A DNA stretch of 64,000 nt from Isoetes taiwanensis (taxonomy: Eukaryota; Streptophyta; Lycopodiopsida; Isoetales; Isoetaceae): assembly GCA_021234155.1 (NCBI GenBank), contig JAJEKV010000052.1, forward strand, positions 4,009,606-4,073,605. Direction: 5' to 3'. The translations under genes were made by a program, and so were the position numbers. Positions within the stretch are counted from its first letter, which is position 1. Each line of letters starts with the position of its first letter. The notes below the pieces were generated by a model. It ran no database searches. It was not told where the DNA came from and saw only the letters and a program-made list of their open reading frames with translations. This document shows positions 36,435 to 48,463 of the stretch, in pieces.

Positions 36435-37564
36435 GAAAAAGCCTAGTTTGAATGCTGATGGCCATTGGCGCAATCAGCAATGTATTTTACCAGAAATAAG
36501 AAGGGCTTTTGTTAAAGAAACATTGCTGCTAAGAACTCCTACTATGACATTCTGCGTGCCTTTTGCAGTTGCATGCTAGAAATGAGCAGAGCATATAGTT
36601 TTAATCATGTTTGACTACTGGTTTATAACAGTTTTTCCAGTTCTTGTACTAGTTAACAAAAAAGAAGTGCAAGAAACGAGTCCGAAGTGTTCTGATGCGG
36701 TCGGTGCGGGTGTGAGTTATATTTTTTATTGCAGGTTACCTTTGCTATAATCAATGCGATCTGGTCGGAGGTTATATCGGTCGCGGTGCATTTTCTTGAT
36801 CGAACAAGCGCTTACAAACATTGTCAACAAATTATGCATTCCCTTTGCTGATAATTCTTTTCTCACTTAGTTGTTTTTCATTAATGCGTATTAGGGTTGG
36901 TACTGTTAGCCATATTGCCATAGGACATGTTTGAACTAGTCAGAACAGCTTGCAGATGAGCATATGAAATTTGGGCCTTCTTTGGAGTTACATTACACGT
37001 ATTATATTGTCCATTACTAGGTTCCATATTTTTGTAGAGGCGGTTCTCATGGAGTCATGAATCTCTTATTACGAGATAGTTAGAATAGAGGCGGTTTTGA
37101 AAAGTTACGAATAGAGGCATTCTGAATCTCCTAATAGAGACAGTTCTAACAAATACAGAGGTCCTAGCTTCTGAATATCCAAGGAGTACAATGGGGTCCT
37201 AGCTTTTGAATCTCCAAATTGTACAATGGTAGTACAATGGTAATAACTGTTAGATCCATACAGCAGTGGAGTGCAGGCTAGTAGTTCTGCATCGAGGATC
37301 TGCAGTCTTTAAACCAAAACAAAACGAGAATAAATAACAAGGTAAGGTAGTGGAGTCCAAAAGGTGGCAGTTGGAGTTGCATTATCACATGTTATCACAT
37401 GTCATGTTTTAAAAGTACATAAATGAAACAAGAGCAATTCTGTTAATCTGAATAGGAGAGACGGAGGCACCAAAGTTCAAGCTCTACTTCTCAAGGTTGT
37501 AACTATTTTGGAGAGCAAATGAAAGGCAAAATGAGTGATAGGGAGGCTCAAGCTGCAAGATCAA
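36435..37564 (+). other. Non-coding interval
   Basis: AT-rich sequence with short repeats (GGTCCTAGCTTCTGAAT / GGTCCTAGCTTTTGAAT near 37160-37200; AGAGGCGGTT three times near 37036-37130). No gene or terminal repeat matching 29412 was seen here. Confidence 0.4.
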
Positions 37565-38544
37565 ATATGTAGCATTATAACAAGGGGTTGTTTTTGTAAT
37601 TTTGTACGCTTTTTGGCATGGTTTTCCTATGATTTTTGTGATGTATTCATTGGCCCATACTAAATAGTATTTCTAGAGTGTGCCTTTTTCAGAGCGTTGA
37701 TCTGGATTAGCTTCAACAATCTAACGGTTGTTATTGTGACCATTGCATTCATATGGATCAAACCCTAAAAATTTTGTTCTCTGCACTATTGTCTTCTCGA
37801 TTCGTGTCGCTGGCGGAGTGAATATTTGGTGGTGGTGGTGTCGATTAGTGGTGTTCTTCATACTAGATATGGTACGAGGTTTTGTTATTGCTAGAGAGAT
37901 TAGATCAAACGTGGAATATGGCGAAAAATGTATTTGGTTCATTCCCCATCCTTTTCCTCATCCTTTTAAGCATCAAATCCTGTTATAATTTCTGTTCTCC
38001 AGTTTAATGCTAGATATCGTTGTTGTCTATTGTCAATCGATCGTTTTGGGCCTTCTCAGAATTAATATGTAGCACTTTTCCTCACATCGATTTTGTGCTT
38101 CAAACCAAAAAACCAAGATCGGAACCCTAGAAGAGGGCAAGCGATGGAGCGCCTGTTCTTGCCGGTATTGGTTGATCAAGCTTCTGCCGATTCTGTTCGC
38201 CGGACTTCTGAGATTTGCCCTTTGCAGTGGGCGACCTTGCAGACCGTATTAAGGGCCTCGGATTTGATGGTGAAACTACAACTTGAATTTGCATGTGTTC
38301 GGTGATGAAACGGTGAGTATGCCTTTTGCTCCATACACGTGTTCGAGATCAAGTTCTTGTGCTTGCAAATCATCCTGTTTGCCTGGCAAAAGAGGCCCTG
38401 TTGGTTTTATGCCTCTAGGAAACCAAATATACAGAGTGCAGAAGATTTAGTTTGTAGCTTGGATGCCTTGAAGCCATTTATGAGCACAGGCAGCATGGCT
38501 TGAATTTGAGCATGAGTAGCATGGATTGAGAGGCTCGTGTTGAG

Positions 38545-39295
38545 ATGCAGATATGTTATACAATTTTTGGTCATGGCTGTCTCATTCCTGTCCTGGAAGC
38601 ATTTGCAGAAGATGCTGTTTTAAATGGGATATGACTTGATGCACAATTTTTTATCTGAGAGGCCATCTTCATTATGACATCATGGCCATCTCATTCTGTT
38701 TGAAGGCATTTCTAGATGCTATTTTAAATGGGATAAGACTTGATGCACAATATTTATCTGGACTACATCTTCATTACCACAATCTTTTTTGATTTGTTTG
38801 ACATAATAATGCTCCTTCTTTAAGTTGTTTGAAGAATAATGCTCCTTCTTTAAGTTGTTTGAATTGTGCAGGCAATCTTGAAATGAGAAGCAAGGAAACT
38901 ATTTTGGGCAAAATATGGCCAAGCAAAAGGTCGCTACATTTACCATTTTGAGTCGACAAAATGCTCTCATAGATGCAGATATGGTATGCAATTTAGGTCA
39001 TGGCCGTCTCATTCGGCACGGAAGCATTTGCGGAGATCTTTGTTTTAAATGGGATAAGACTTGATCCGCACAATTTCTATCGAGTACATCTTCATTATGG
39101 CGTCATGGCCATCTCATTCGGCACGGAAGCATTTCGGATGCTATTTTAAATGGGACAAGACTTGATCTACACAATTTTTATCTGAGTACATCTTCATTAT
39201 CACAATCTTTTTTTATTTGTTTGACAGAATAATGCTCCTTTTTTAAGTTGTTTGAAGAATAATGCTCCTTCTTAAGTTGTTTGAATTCTGCAGTA
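38545..39295 (+). repeat. ~430-bp spaced duplication with ~115-bp subunits
   Basis: The block at 38545-38871 recurs at 38972-39295. Both start ATGCAGATATG and end in TTTAAGTTGTTTGAATT.TGCAG. Each contains two subunits with GCATTT...GATGCT.TTTTAAATGGGA. Several copy differences are CTG or CCTGG versus CGG or CACGG. The repeated pyrimidine-AG ends look like splice acceptors, but no ORF links them. Confidence 0.65.
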
Positions 39296-39953
39296 CGTTG
39301 ATAGAATAATGCTCAGAGCAAGGGGAGGTCGCATATAATCTAGAAATCTTGTTTTGTGGTCTCGCACACAATTATGCCTGAATAATTCAGCCTTGAGGCT
39401 TGGGCCTCGCCTATGTCCTATTCACCCCATTGCGCCTGGTGCACCTTTGAAACACAGAAATTTAGACTCTTGCACCATCTCAACAAGTAAAAGAATCTGT
39501 TTTGCATGCTTCCTGCATATACGAAGCTGTGTCACGGATAATCTTTATTAAAATGGTGGTTCTTTCCTTCTACTTTTCTTGTCTTAGTCATTTCTCTTGT
39601 GCATTTCTAGAATGTAGTTAAAAGCTTTTATAATTGCATGTACCGTTTCAGTAGATGCTCTTCTCATTTTTACTGATGGTGTATAAATTCCATAGAAGTG
39701 TGAAACAGTTAGTGGCATGCTGAAGCCTCATGTCAGGTGATACATGTCCTTTAGAATAAAATGTGCTTTTTCGATTCAAGATTATATCTTCAAACTACAA
39801 TACGATGGTTCCAAATCTCAATTCTTGTTGCTTCACATATTAATTTATCTTTCTATGGTTATATTATGACATATTGTATCTGAGGCTATAATACACCATC
39901 CATCATTAGAGTATTAGGTAATGTCTATATCTACACCCCTACACCATCCTTAA

Positions 39954-39968
39954 GGCCCCGAAGGGGCC
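39954..39968. other. Palindromic hairpin GGCCCCGAAGGGGCC
   Basis: 6-bp GC-only stem with a 3-nt loop, followed by GAAAATTTTTTTAG. It resembles a Helitron 3' end, but there is TTAG rather than CTAG and no matching 5' end was found. Confidence 0.4.
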
Positions 39969-40089
39969 GAAAATTTTTTTAGTTAACATAAACCATTAAC
40001 ACACAACTACCATTAACATTATTAACATAAACCATTGCATTTAACACATTTAAATTAAAATCCCCCTTAAACCCCCTTTGGTTTGGGTG

Positions 40090-40107
40090 CATATTCACAC
40101 GGGGGGT
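40090..40107 (+). repeat. Internal copy of the terminal motif CATATTCACACGGGGGGT
   Basis: Exact 18-bp match, inverted, to 55213-55230, and same orientation as 29412. To its left the sequence matches the outside flank of the right copy (inverted). To its right the match stops after GGGGGGT. Confidence 0.75.
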
Positions 40108-40929
40108 TTGTTGTTGCTGAAGCACCAAGGTTCGTTCTGTTGGTGTCATAAACTTATAACAGAGCTGCAATGGAGCAAATAATGCCATATGGTTGAGTGA
40201 TTTCGGATTTGTCTTTTCGGTCAAATAATGCCATGTGGTTGAGTGAACAGTGCCTGCGGCCATGTAGAAGCATCAAAACGAAATCCTGGAATGCATGCAA
40301 AGTTTTTGATGCCTAGTTCTGGATTGATAGATAGTTTAGAGAATATTTTTCATTGATCCGACATAGTTCTAGCAAATCCGTGAGCTGGAGAGGTAAAATT
40401 TGATGTAGAATCTGATGGTTCCGGCACTGAAACGAATTCCTGTTTTCACAAATAAAAAAACCTAACGTTATAAATCATCAATGTTACAACCTATTATACC
40501 TCCCGACAATGGGTTATTGCCAATAATAATGTGTTACAATAGTAAGTTCAAATATTATTAACTTATAATATTAATCCTAAGATTATAAATTGTAAGGCAC
40601 GAAAAATCCTCAGACCACAGGGCTCAAAAGGTTACCAAGTTCTGACCGTTGGCGACGGTTAGAATTAGTTGGGGTCAAAACAGGTAATGATCTTTAGAAT
40701 ATTCTGAAGATTATTTGGAATATTCTAGAGATTATTGTGATAATCTCCAAAACATTCTTTTATTTCGTTATTATTTGTAGTACGGCTTTTATCAAAAACA
40801 TTGAAAAACAACCTGTTTAACATAGTCCGGCACTAGCAGTGCAAATCCAAAAATTTGCTATTTTAAACAATGTCTGACAACAAAGGCCAAACTGCTCATC
40901 TTTACCCATGGGTTGAAGCCTGGTGCTTG

Positions 40930-42107
40930 CGCGCCTACGTGGCACGTTGGAGCCTAGGTGGCATGTTTGAGCCACCTTGGCACGCTTGAGCCTAGGTGGC
41001 ATGTTGGAGGCACCTTGGCATGTTGGAGCCTAGGTGGCATGTTGGAGCCTAGGTGGCACGTTGGAGCCTAGGTGGCATGCTAGAGCTCACGAGGCATGTT
41101 GGAGCCTAGTTGGCATGTTGGAGCCTAGGTGGCATGTTGGAGCCTATGTGGCATGTTGGTGCCTAGGTGGCATGTTGGAGCTCACGTGGCATGTTGGAGC
41201 CTAGGTGGCATGTTTTAGCCACCTTGGCACGCTTGAGCGGATAATGGCATGTTGGAGCCACCTTGGCATGTTGGAGCCCAGGTGGCATGTTGGAGCCTAG
41301 GTGGCATATTTGAGCCACCTTGGCATGCTTGAGCCTAGGTGGCACGTTGGAGCCAACTTGGCATGTTGGAGCTCACGTGGCATGTTGGAGCCCAGGTGGC
41401 ATGTTGGAGCCTAGGTGGCATTCTAGGTGGCATGTTGGAGCCCGTGGCATGTTGGAGCCAAGGTGGCACGTTGGAGCCTAGGTGGCATGCTAGAGCTCCC
41501 GAGGCATGTTGGAGCCTAGTTGGCATGTTGGAGCCTACTTGGCATGTTGAAGCCTTGGTGGGATGTTGGAGCCTAGGTGGCATAATTGAGCCACCTTCGC
41601 ATGGTGGAGCCTAGGTGGCATGTTGGAGCCAACTTGGCATGTTGGAGCTCACGTGGCATGTTGGAGCCCAGGTGGCATGTTGGAGCCTAGGTGGCATGCT
41701 AGGTGCCATGTTGGAGCCCACGTGGCATGTTGGAGCGTAGGTGGCATGTTGGAGCCTAGCTGGCATGTTGGAGCCAAGGTGGCACATTGGAGCCTAGGTG
41801 GCATGTTTAAGCCACCTTGGCACGCTTGAGCCTAGGTGGCATGTTGGAGCCACCTTGGCACGCTTGAGCCTAGGTGGCATGTTGGAGCCACCTTGGCATG
41901 GTGGAGCCTAGGTGGCATGTTGGAGCTCACGTGGTACGCTTGAGCCCAGGTGGCATGTTGGTAAGTGGCATGTTGGAGCCCACGTGGCATGTTGGAGCGT
42001 AGGTGGCATGTTGGAGCCTAGCTGGCATGTTCGAGCCTACGTGGCATGTTGGAGCCTAGGTGGCATGTTTGAGCCACCTTGGCACGCTTGAGCCTAGGTG
42101 GCATGTT
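40930..42107 (+). repeat. 19-bp minisatellite, left array
   Basis: About 62 variant copies of GGTGGCATGTTGGAGCCTA. Variants exchange AGGTGGC, CACGTGGC, CTTGGC and GTTTGAGCC. Because 19 x 3 = 57, ORFs through it read as repeats of LEPRWHVGA-like peptides on one strand and PPRLQHA-like on the other. These are translation artefacts. GGTGGC and GCCACC variants can pair, so the array can fold. Confidence 0.9.
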
Positions 42108-43270
42108 CTGCCCACGAAACTTGGTCTCCAGGGTAATGTCGATGTTCCGAGTCCATTGTCAGATGACAGTTCTGGGGTGGGAGAGTTGCCCGTCCGTGGC
42201 CAGAGACCCTAAAGAGAGGACCTTGGGGTCGGACTTCTTCTGGAAGGCTTTAGGGCTCCATCTTCTGGCTTCAAGGCCCTCCCACTACCTCATGACATTG
42301 TGCAAGATCCTGGTCCAATCTGACCAGGGTGTGGCCTCCAAAACGCAAACCCTGTGCGTTGCCAGGTTATTGTAGGGTTTACGTTATGGAGGTCGAGTTT
42401 TATCCAGTTGCACTTGAGACATGGTGAGAAGGCTGCGATTTGAAACCCGAAGCATAAAACCGGCGAAATGGGGGGTGCGGGATTACCAGAGGCGGGGCTT
42501 TCCTACCGGTGCTCCTCAGGGAGGGCAAATGCCAATGCCTCCCTTCCGAACCCGGTTTCCCTATCCGGACCGTTGAATTCTCCATTCAAGTAACTTGCCC
42601 GAAAGCAGGCTCAAAAGATTCAAGATCTGTAGGAGAACATATAAAGCGCAAAGTGTCTCCTGATTCGACGATTGTAGAAAACCAAGTGTTTTGTCGTTCG
42701 GGCAGTACAAAGGCCCCGGAATGGAGATTTGACTTCGCCATGTCGTCCGAAACAGCGAAATTACCCTAGGGACCAAGTTACCCGGTCATTTTTTGCAGCA
42801 AAAGAAACACGAACCCTCTACGTGGCAGTATTCTGCACCCTCCGCTAAGGCCAATTCACTACGAACGTGTTGGACATGAGCTACTTTGGCGCTTCCGGGA
42901 GCAGGGGTGGTCTTCTGCCCACGAAACTTGGTCTCCAAGGTAATGTCGATGTTCCGAGTCCATTGGCAGAGTCAGATGACAGTTCCGGGGTGGGAGAGTT
43001 GCCCGTCCGTGGCCAGAGACCCTAAAGAGAGGACCTTGGGGTCGGACTTCTTCTGGAAGGCTTTAGGGCTCCGTCTTCTGGCTTCAAGGCCCTCCCACTA
43101 CCTCATGACATTGTGCAAGATCCTGGTCCAATCTGACCAGGGTGTGGCCTCCAAAACACAAACCCTGTGCGTTGCCAGGTTATTGTAGGGTTTACGTTAT
43201 GGAGGTCGAGTTTTATTCAGTTGCACTTGAGACATGGTCGAGAAAGCGCAGATTGAAAACCGTAGAAATG
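42108..43270 (+). repeat. ~800-bp repeat units, plus orientation (about 1.4 copies)
   Basis: A partial unit (42108 to about 42390) and a full unit (42391 to about 43203, period 813) carry a conserved block from CCCACGAAACTTGGTCTCC to GTAGGGTTTACGTTATGG. The ORFs at 42079-42375 and 42886-43188 are the same block in two copies. No known protein or rRNA sequence is recognised. Confidence 0.8.
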
Positions 43271-43440
43271 TAAACCCAATTTAAATGGGGTCTGGATTTA
43301 CCGAGCTCCCAGTGTCGCAATTAGAAGTCAAGAACACATTTTGTTGTAGCAAATTTTTTTGGAATGATTCGGGATCGCCAATAGATCCAAAGTCTGTTAT
43401 TTCAGTTGCCATGGCGCCGGATGCAGGTTCGAAAAAGGTA
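43271..43440. other. Palindrome centre (spacer)
   Basis: About 170 bp of unique sequence between inverted copies of the ~800-bp unit. No match elsewhere in the window was noticed. Confidence 0.6.
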
Positions 43441-45363
43441 CACCAGGTCCCAAGTGCAACTGGATAAAACTCGACCTCCATAACGTAAACCCTACAATAA
43501 CCTGGCAACGCACAGGGTTTGCGTTTTGGAGGCCACACCCTGGTCAGATTGGACCAGGATCTTGCACAATGTCATGAGGTAGTGGGAGGGCCTTGAAGCC
43601 AGAAGACGGAGCCCTAAAGCCTTCCAGAAGAAGTCCGACCCCAAGGTCCTCTCTTTAGGGTCTCTGGCCATGGACGGGCAACTCTCCCACCCCGGAACTG
43701 TGATCTGACTCTGCCAACGGACTCGAAACATCGACATTACCTTGGAGACCAAGTTTCGTGGGCAGAAGACCACCCCTGCTCCCGGAAGCGCCAAAGTAGC
43801 TCATGTCCAACACGTTCGTAGTGAATTGGCCTTAGCGGAGGGTGCGTATCACCGCCAACGTAGAGGGTTCGTGTTTCTTTTGCTGCAAAAAATGACCGGG
43901 TAACTTGGTCCCTAGGGTAATTTCGCTGTTTCGGACGACATGGCGAAGTCAAATCTCCATTCCGGGGCCTTTGTACTGCCCGAACGACAAAACACTTGGT
44001 TTTCTACACCGTCGACTGCAGGACACTTTGCGGTTTTATATGTTCTCCCGGACAGATCTTGAATCTTTTTGAGCCTGCTCGAAGCAAGTTACTTGAATGG
44101 AGAATTCAACGGTCGGATAGGGAAACCGGTTCGAAGGGGAGGCATTGGCATTTGCCTCCTGAGGAGCACCGGTAGGAAAGCCCCGCCTCGGTAATTCCGC
44201 ACCCCATTTCGCGGGCTTTTGTTGCTTCGGTTTTCAATCGCAGCCTTCACCATGTCTCTGCGTAATCGATAAAACTCGACCTCCATAACGTGAAACCCTA
44301 CAATAACCCCGGCAACGCCACGTGGTTTGCGCTTTGAGGCCACACCCTGGTCAGATTGGACCAGGATCTTGCACAATGTCATGAGGTAGTGGGAGGGCCT
44401 TGAAGTTTAAGACGGAGCCCCCAAAGCCTTCCGTAAGAAGTCCCACCCCAAGGTCCTCTCTTTAGGTCTCGCCATGGATCTGCAACTCTCCCACCCCGAA
44501 CCGCTATCCGACCGCCAATGGACTCGAACATCGACATTACCTTGAGACCAAGTTTCGGGCGTAAGACAACCCCCGCCCTCGAAGCCAAAGTAGCTCATGT
44601 CCAACACGTCAGAGTGAATTGGCCTTTAGCGGAGGGTGCGTAATACCGCCCGTGAGGGTTCGTGTTTCTTTTGCTGCAAAAAATGACCGGGTAACTTGGT
44701 CCCTAGGGTAATTTCATTTGTTTGGGACGACATGGAGAAGTCAAATCTCCATTAGGGGCCTTTGTCTTTGCCCGAACGACAAAACACTTGGTTTTCTACA
44801 ACCGTCATTGCGGACACTTTGCAGTTTTATATGTTCTCCGGACGGATCTTGAATCTTTTTGACTCTTTCGAAGCAAAGTTACTTGAATGGAGAATTCAGC
44901 GGATTCGGATAGGGAAACCGGGTCCGGAAGGGAGGCATTGGCATTTGCCCTCCGGGAGGAGCACCGGTAGGAAAGCCTCGCCTCGGTAATTCCGCACCCC
45001 ATTTCGCCGGGTTTACATTGCTTCGTTTTCAGCTGCGGCTTTCGACCATGTCTCAAGTGCAACCTGGATAAAACTCGACCTCCATAACGTAAACCCTACA
45101 ATAACCTGGCAACGCACAGGGTTTGCGTTTTGGAGGCCACACCCTGGTCAGATTGGACCAGGATCTTGCACAATGTCATGAGGTAGTGGGAGGGCCTTGA
45201 AGCCAGAAGACGGAGCCCTAAAGCCTTCCAGAAGAAGTCCGACCCCAAGGTCCTCTCTTTAGGGTCTCTGGCCACGGACGGGCAACTCTCCCACCCCAGA
45301 ACTGTCATCTGACAATGGACTCGGAACATCGACATTACCCTGGAGACCAAGTTTCGTGGGCAG
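43441..45363 (-). repeat. ~800-bp repeat units, minus orientation (about 2.4 copies)
   Basis: The block beginning AAAACTCGACCTCC starts at 43466, 44271 and 45070 (periods 805 and 799). The units are inverted relative to 42108-43270, and the last, partial one runs into the right minisatellite at the same base as in the left arm. Unit 2 is more diverged. Confidence 0.8.
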
Positions 45364-48300
45364 AACATGCCACCTAGGCTCAAGCGTGCCAAGGTGGCTC
45401 AAACATGCCACCTAGGCTCCAACATGCCACGTAGGCTCTAACATGCCACCTAGGCTCCAACATGCCACCTACGCTCCAACATGCCACGTGGGCTCCAACA
45501 TGCCACTTAGCATGCCACCTAGGCTCCAACATGCCACCTAGGCTCAAGCGTGCCAAGGTGGCTTAAACATGCCACCTAGGCTCCAATGTGCCACCTTGGC
45601 TCCAACATGCCACCTAGGCTCCAACATGCCACCTACGCTCCAACATGCCACGTGGGCTCCAACATGGCACCTAGCATGCCACCTAGGCTCCAACATGCCA
45701 CCTGGGCTCCAACATGCCACGTGAGCTCCAACATGCCAAGTTGGCTCCAACATGCCACCTAGGCTCCACCATGCAAAGGTGGCTCAATTATGCCACCTAG
45801 GCTCCAACATCCCACCAAGGCTTCAACATGCCAAGTAGGCTCCAACATGCCAACTAGGCTCCAACATGCCTCGTGAGCTCTAGCATGCCACCTAGGCTCC
45901 AACGTGCCACCTTGGCTCCAACATGCCACGTGGGCTCCAACATGCCACCTAGAATGCCACCTAGGCTCCAACATGCCACCTGGGCTCCAACATGCCCACG
46001 TGAGCTCCAACATGCCAAGTTGGCTCCAACATGCCACCTAGGCTCAAGCATGCCAAGGTGGCTCAAATATGCCACCTAGGCTCCAACATGCCACCTGGGC
46101 TCCAACATGCCAAGGTGGCTCCAACATGCCATTATCCGCTCAAGCGTGCCAAGGTGGCTAAAACATGCCACCTAGGCTCCAACATGCCACGTGAGCTCCA
46201 ACATGCCACCTAGGCACCAACATGCCACATAGGCTCCAACATGCCAGCTAGGCTCCAACATGCCACGTAGGCTCCAACATGCCAACTAGGCTCCAACATG
46301 CCTTGTGAGCTCTAGCATGCCACCTAGGCTCCAACGTGCCACCTAGGCTCCAACATGCCACCTAGGCTCCAACATGCCAAGGTGCCTCCAACATGCCACC
46401 TAGGCTCAAACATGCCACCTAGGCTCCAACATGCCACGTTGGCTCCAACATGCCACCTAGGCTCCAACATGCCACCTAGCATGCCACCTAGGCTCCAACA
46501 TGCCACCGGGCTCAAGCGTACAACATGAGCTCCAACATGTTGGCTCCAACATGCCAACTAGGCTCAAGCATGCCAAGGTGGCTCAAATATGCCACCTAGG
46601 CTCCAACATGCCACCTGGGCTCCAACATGCCAAGGTGGCTCCAACATGCCATTATCCGCTCAAGCGTGCCAAGGTGGCTAAAACATGCCACCTAGGCTCC
46701 AACATGCCACGTGAGCTCCAACATGCCACCTAGGCACCAACATGCCACATAGGCTCCAACATGCCGCCTAGGCTCCAACATGCCGGCTAGGCTCCAACAT
46801 GCCACGTAGGGCTCCAACATGCCAACCAGGCTCCAACATGCCTCGTGGAGCTCTAGCATGCCACCTAGGCTCCAACGTGCCACCTAGGCTCCAACATGCC
46901 ACCTAGGCTCCAACATGCCAAGGTGCCTCCAACATGCCACCTAGGCTCAAGCGTGCCAAGGTGGCTCAAACATGCCACCTAGGCTCCAACGTGCCACGTA
47001 GGGCTCCAACATGCCTTGCCACGTGGGCTCCAACATGCCACCTAGCATGCCACCTAGGCTCCAACATGCCACACCCGGCTCAAGCGCACCACGTGAGCTC
47101 CAACATGCCCACGGGCTCCAACATGCCAACTAGGCTCCAACATGCCTCGCGTGAGCTCTAGCATGCCACCTAGGCTCCAACGTGCCACCTTGGCCCCAAC
47201 ATGCCACGTGGGCTCCAACATGTCACCCTAGCATGCCAACATGCCACCTAGCATGCCACCTAGGTCGCAACATGCCACACAGGCTCCAACATGCCCGCGT
47301 GAGCTCCAACATGCCAAGTTGGCTCCAACGTGCCACCTAGGCTCAAGCATGCCAAGGTGGCTCAAATATGCCACCTAGGCTCCAACATGCCACCACATAT
47401 GGCTTCAACATGCCACGTGAGGCTCCATTAGTCAAACATGCCACCTAGGCCCAACATGCCAAGCGTGGCTCCAACATGCCACGTCGGCTCCAGCATGCCT
47501 CGTGAGCTCTAGCATGCCACCTAGGCTCCAATGTGCCACCTAGGCTCCAATGTGCCACCTTGGCTCCAACATGCCAAGGTGGCTCCAACATGCCACCTAG
47601 GCACAAGCATGCCAAGGTGGCTCAAATATGCCACCATCAGCTCCAACATGCCACCTGGGCTTCAACATGCCACGTAGGCTCCAACATGCCACGTGAGCTC
47701 TAACATGCCACCTAGGCTCCAACATGCCACCCACGCCCAACATGCGCCTAGGCTCCAACATGTCAAGGTGGCTCCAACACGCCACCTAGGCTCCAACATG
47801 CCAAGGTGGCTCCAACATGCCACCTAGGCTCCAACACGCCACCCACGGCTCCAACATGCCACGTGGGCTCCAACATGCCACCTAGCATGCCACCTAGGGC
47901 CGTAACATGCAACCACGGGCTCCAACATGCCCGCGGAGCTCTAACATGCCACCTAGGCTCCAACATGCCACCTACGCTCCAACATGCCACCCAGGCTCCA
48001 ACATGTCAAGGTGGCTCCAACATGCCACCTAGGCTCCAACATGCCAAGGTGGCTCCAACATGCCACCTAGGCTCCAACATGCCACCCAGGCTCCAACATG
48101 CCACCTAGCATGCCACCCAGGCTCCAACATGCCACCTTCGCTCCAACATGCCACAAAGGCTCCAACATGCCAAGTTGGCTCCAACGTGCCACCTAGGCTC
48201 AAGCATGCCAAGGTGGCTCAAATATGCCACCTAGGCTCCATCATGCCACCAAGGCTTCAACATGCCATGGGGCTCCAACATGCCAAGGTGGCTCCAACAT

Positions 48301-48463
48301 GCCACCTAGGCTCCAACATGCCAAGGTGGCTCCAACATGCCACCTAGGCTCCAACATGCCACCCACGGCTCCAACATGACACGTGGGCTCGAGCGTAATG
48401 CGTGGGCTCCAACATGCCGGGGATGGCTTAGACATGCCCGTGGGCTCCAAATGCCACCTAGGC
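45364..48463 (-). repeat. 19-bp minisatellite, right array (inverted)
   Basis: About 3.1 kb of the left array's unit in reverse complement (TAGGCTCCAACATGCCACC). The part nearest the centre mirrors the left array in order of variants. The rest is longer, and a segment at about 46040-46215 is repeated at about 46560-46735, which suggests internal duplication. Confidence 0.9.

Larger units (their letters stand above)
37565..40089 (+). repeat. Left arm of inverted-repeat element E3
   Basis: The first ~195 bp (ATATGTAGCATTATAAC...) match the reverse complement of about 56090-56287. The last ~110 bp (39979-40089, ending CCCTTTGGTTTGGGTG) match the reverse complement of 55231-55350. The middle has no counterpart on the right and holds a tandem duplication and a hairpin, so this arm has gained about 1.5 kb relative to the right arm. 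Confidence 0.6.

Noticed and set aside
39900-39985. Helitron 3' end suggested by the GGCCCCGAAGGGGCC hairpin
   Set aside because: The terminus would be TTAG, and no matching TC start or empty site is visible.
40930-42107. CRISPR-like regular repeats
   Set aside because: The units are contiguous with no spacers, and the context is a plant nuclear transposon region.
42391-43230. Telomeric repeat tract suggested by AAACCCT motifs
   Set aside because: Single, unphased occurrences within the ~800-bp unit, with no tandem TTTAGGG array.
40930-48463. Many ORFs on both strands rich in W/H/G/L (LEPRWHVGA type) or P/R/L (PPRLQHA type)
   Set aside because: They are translations of a 19-bp minisatellite; 57 bp makes the peptide periodic in every frame. 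There is no independent coding evidence.
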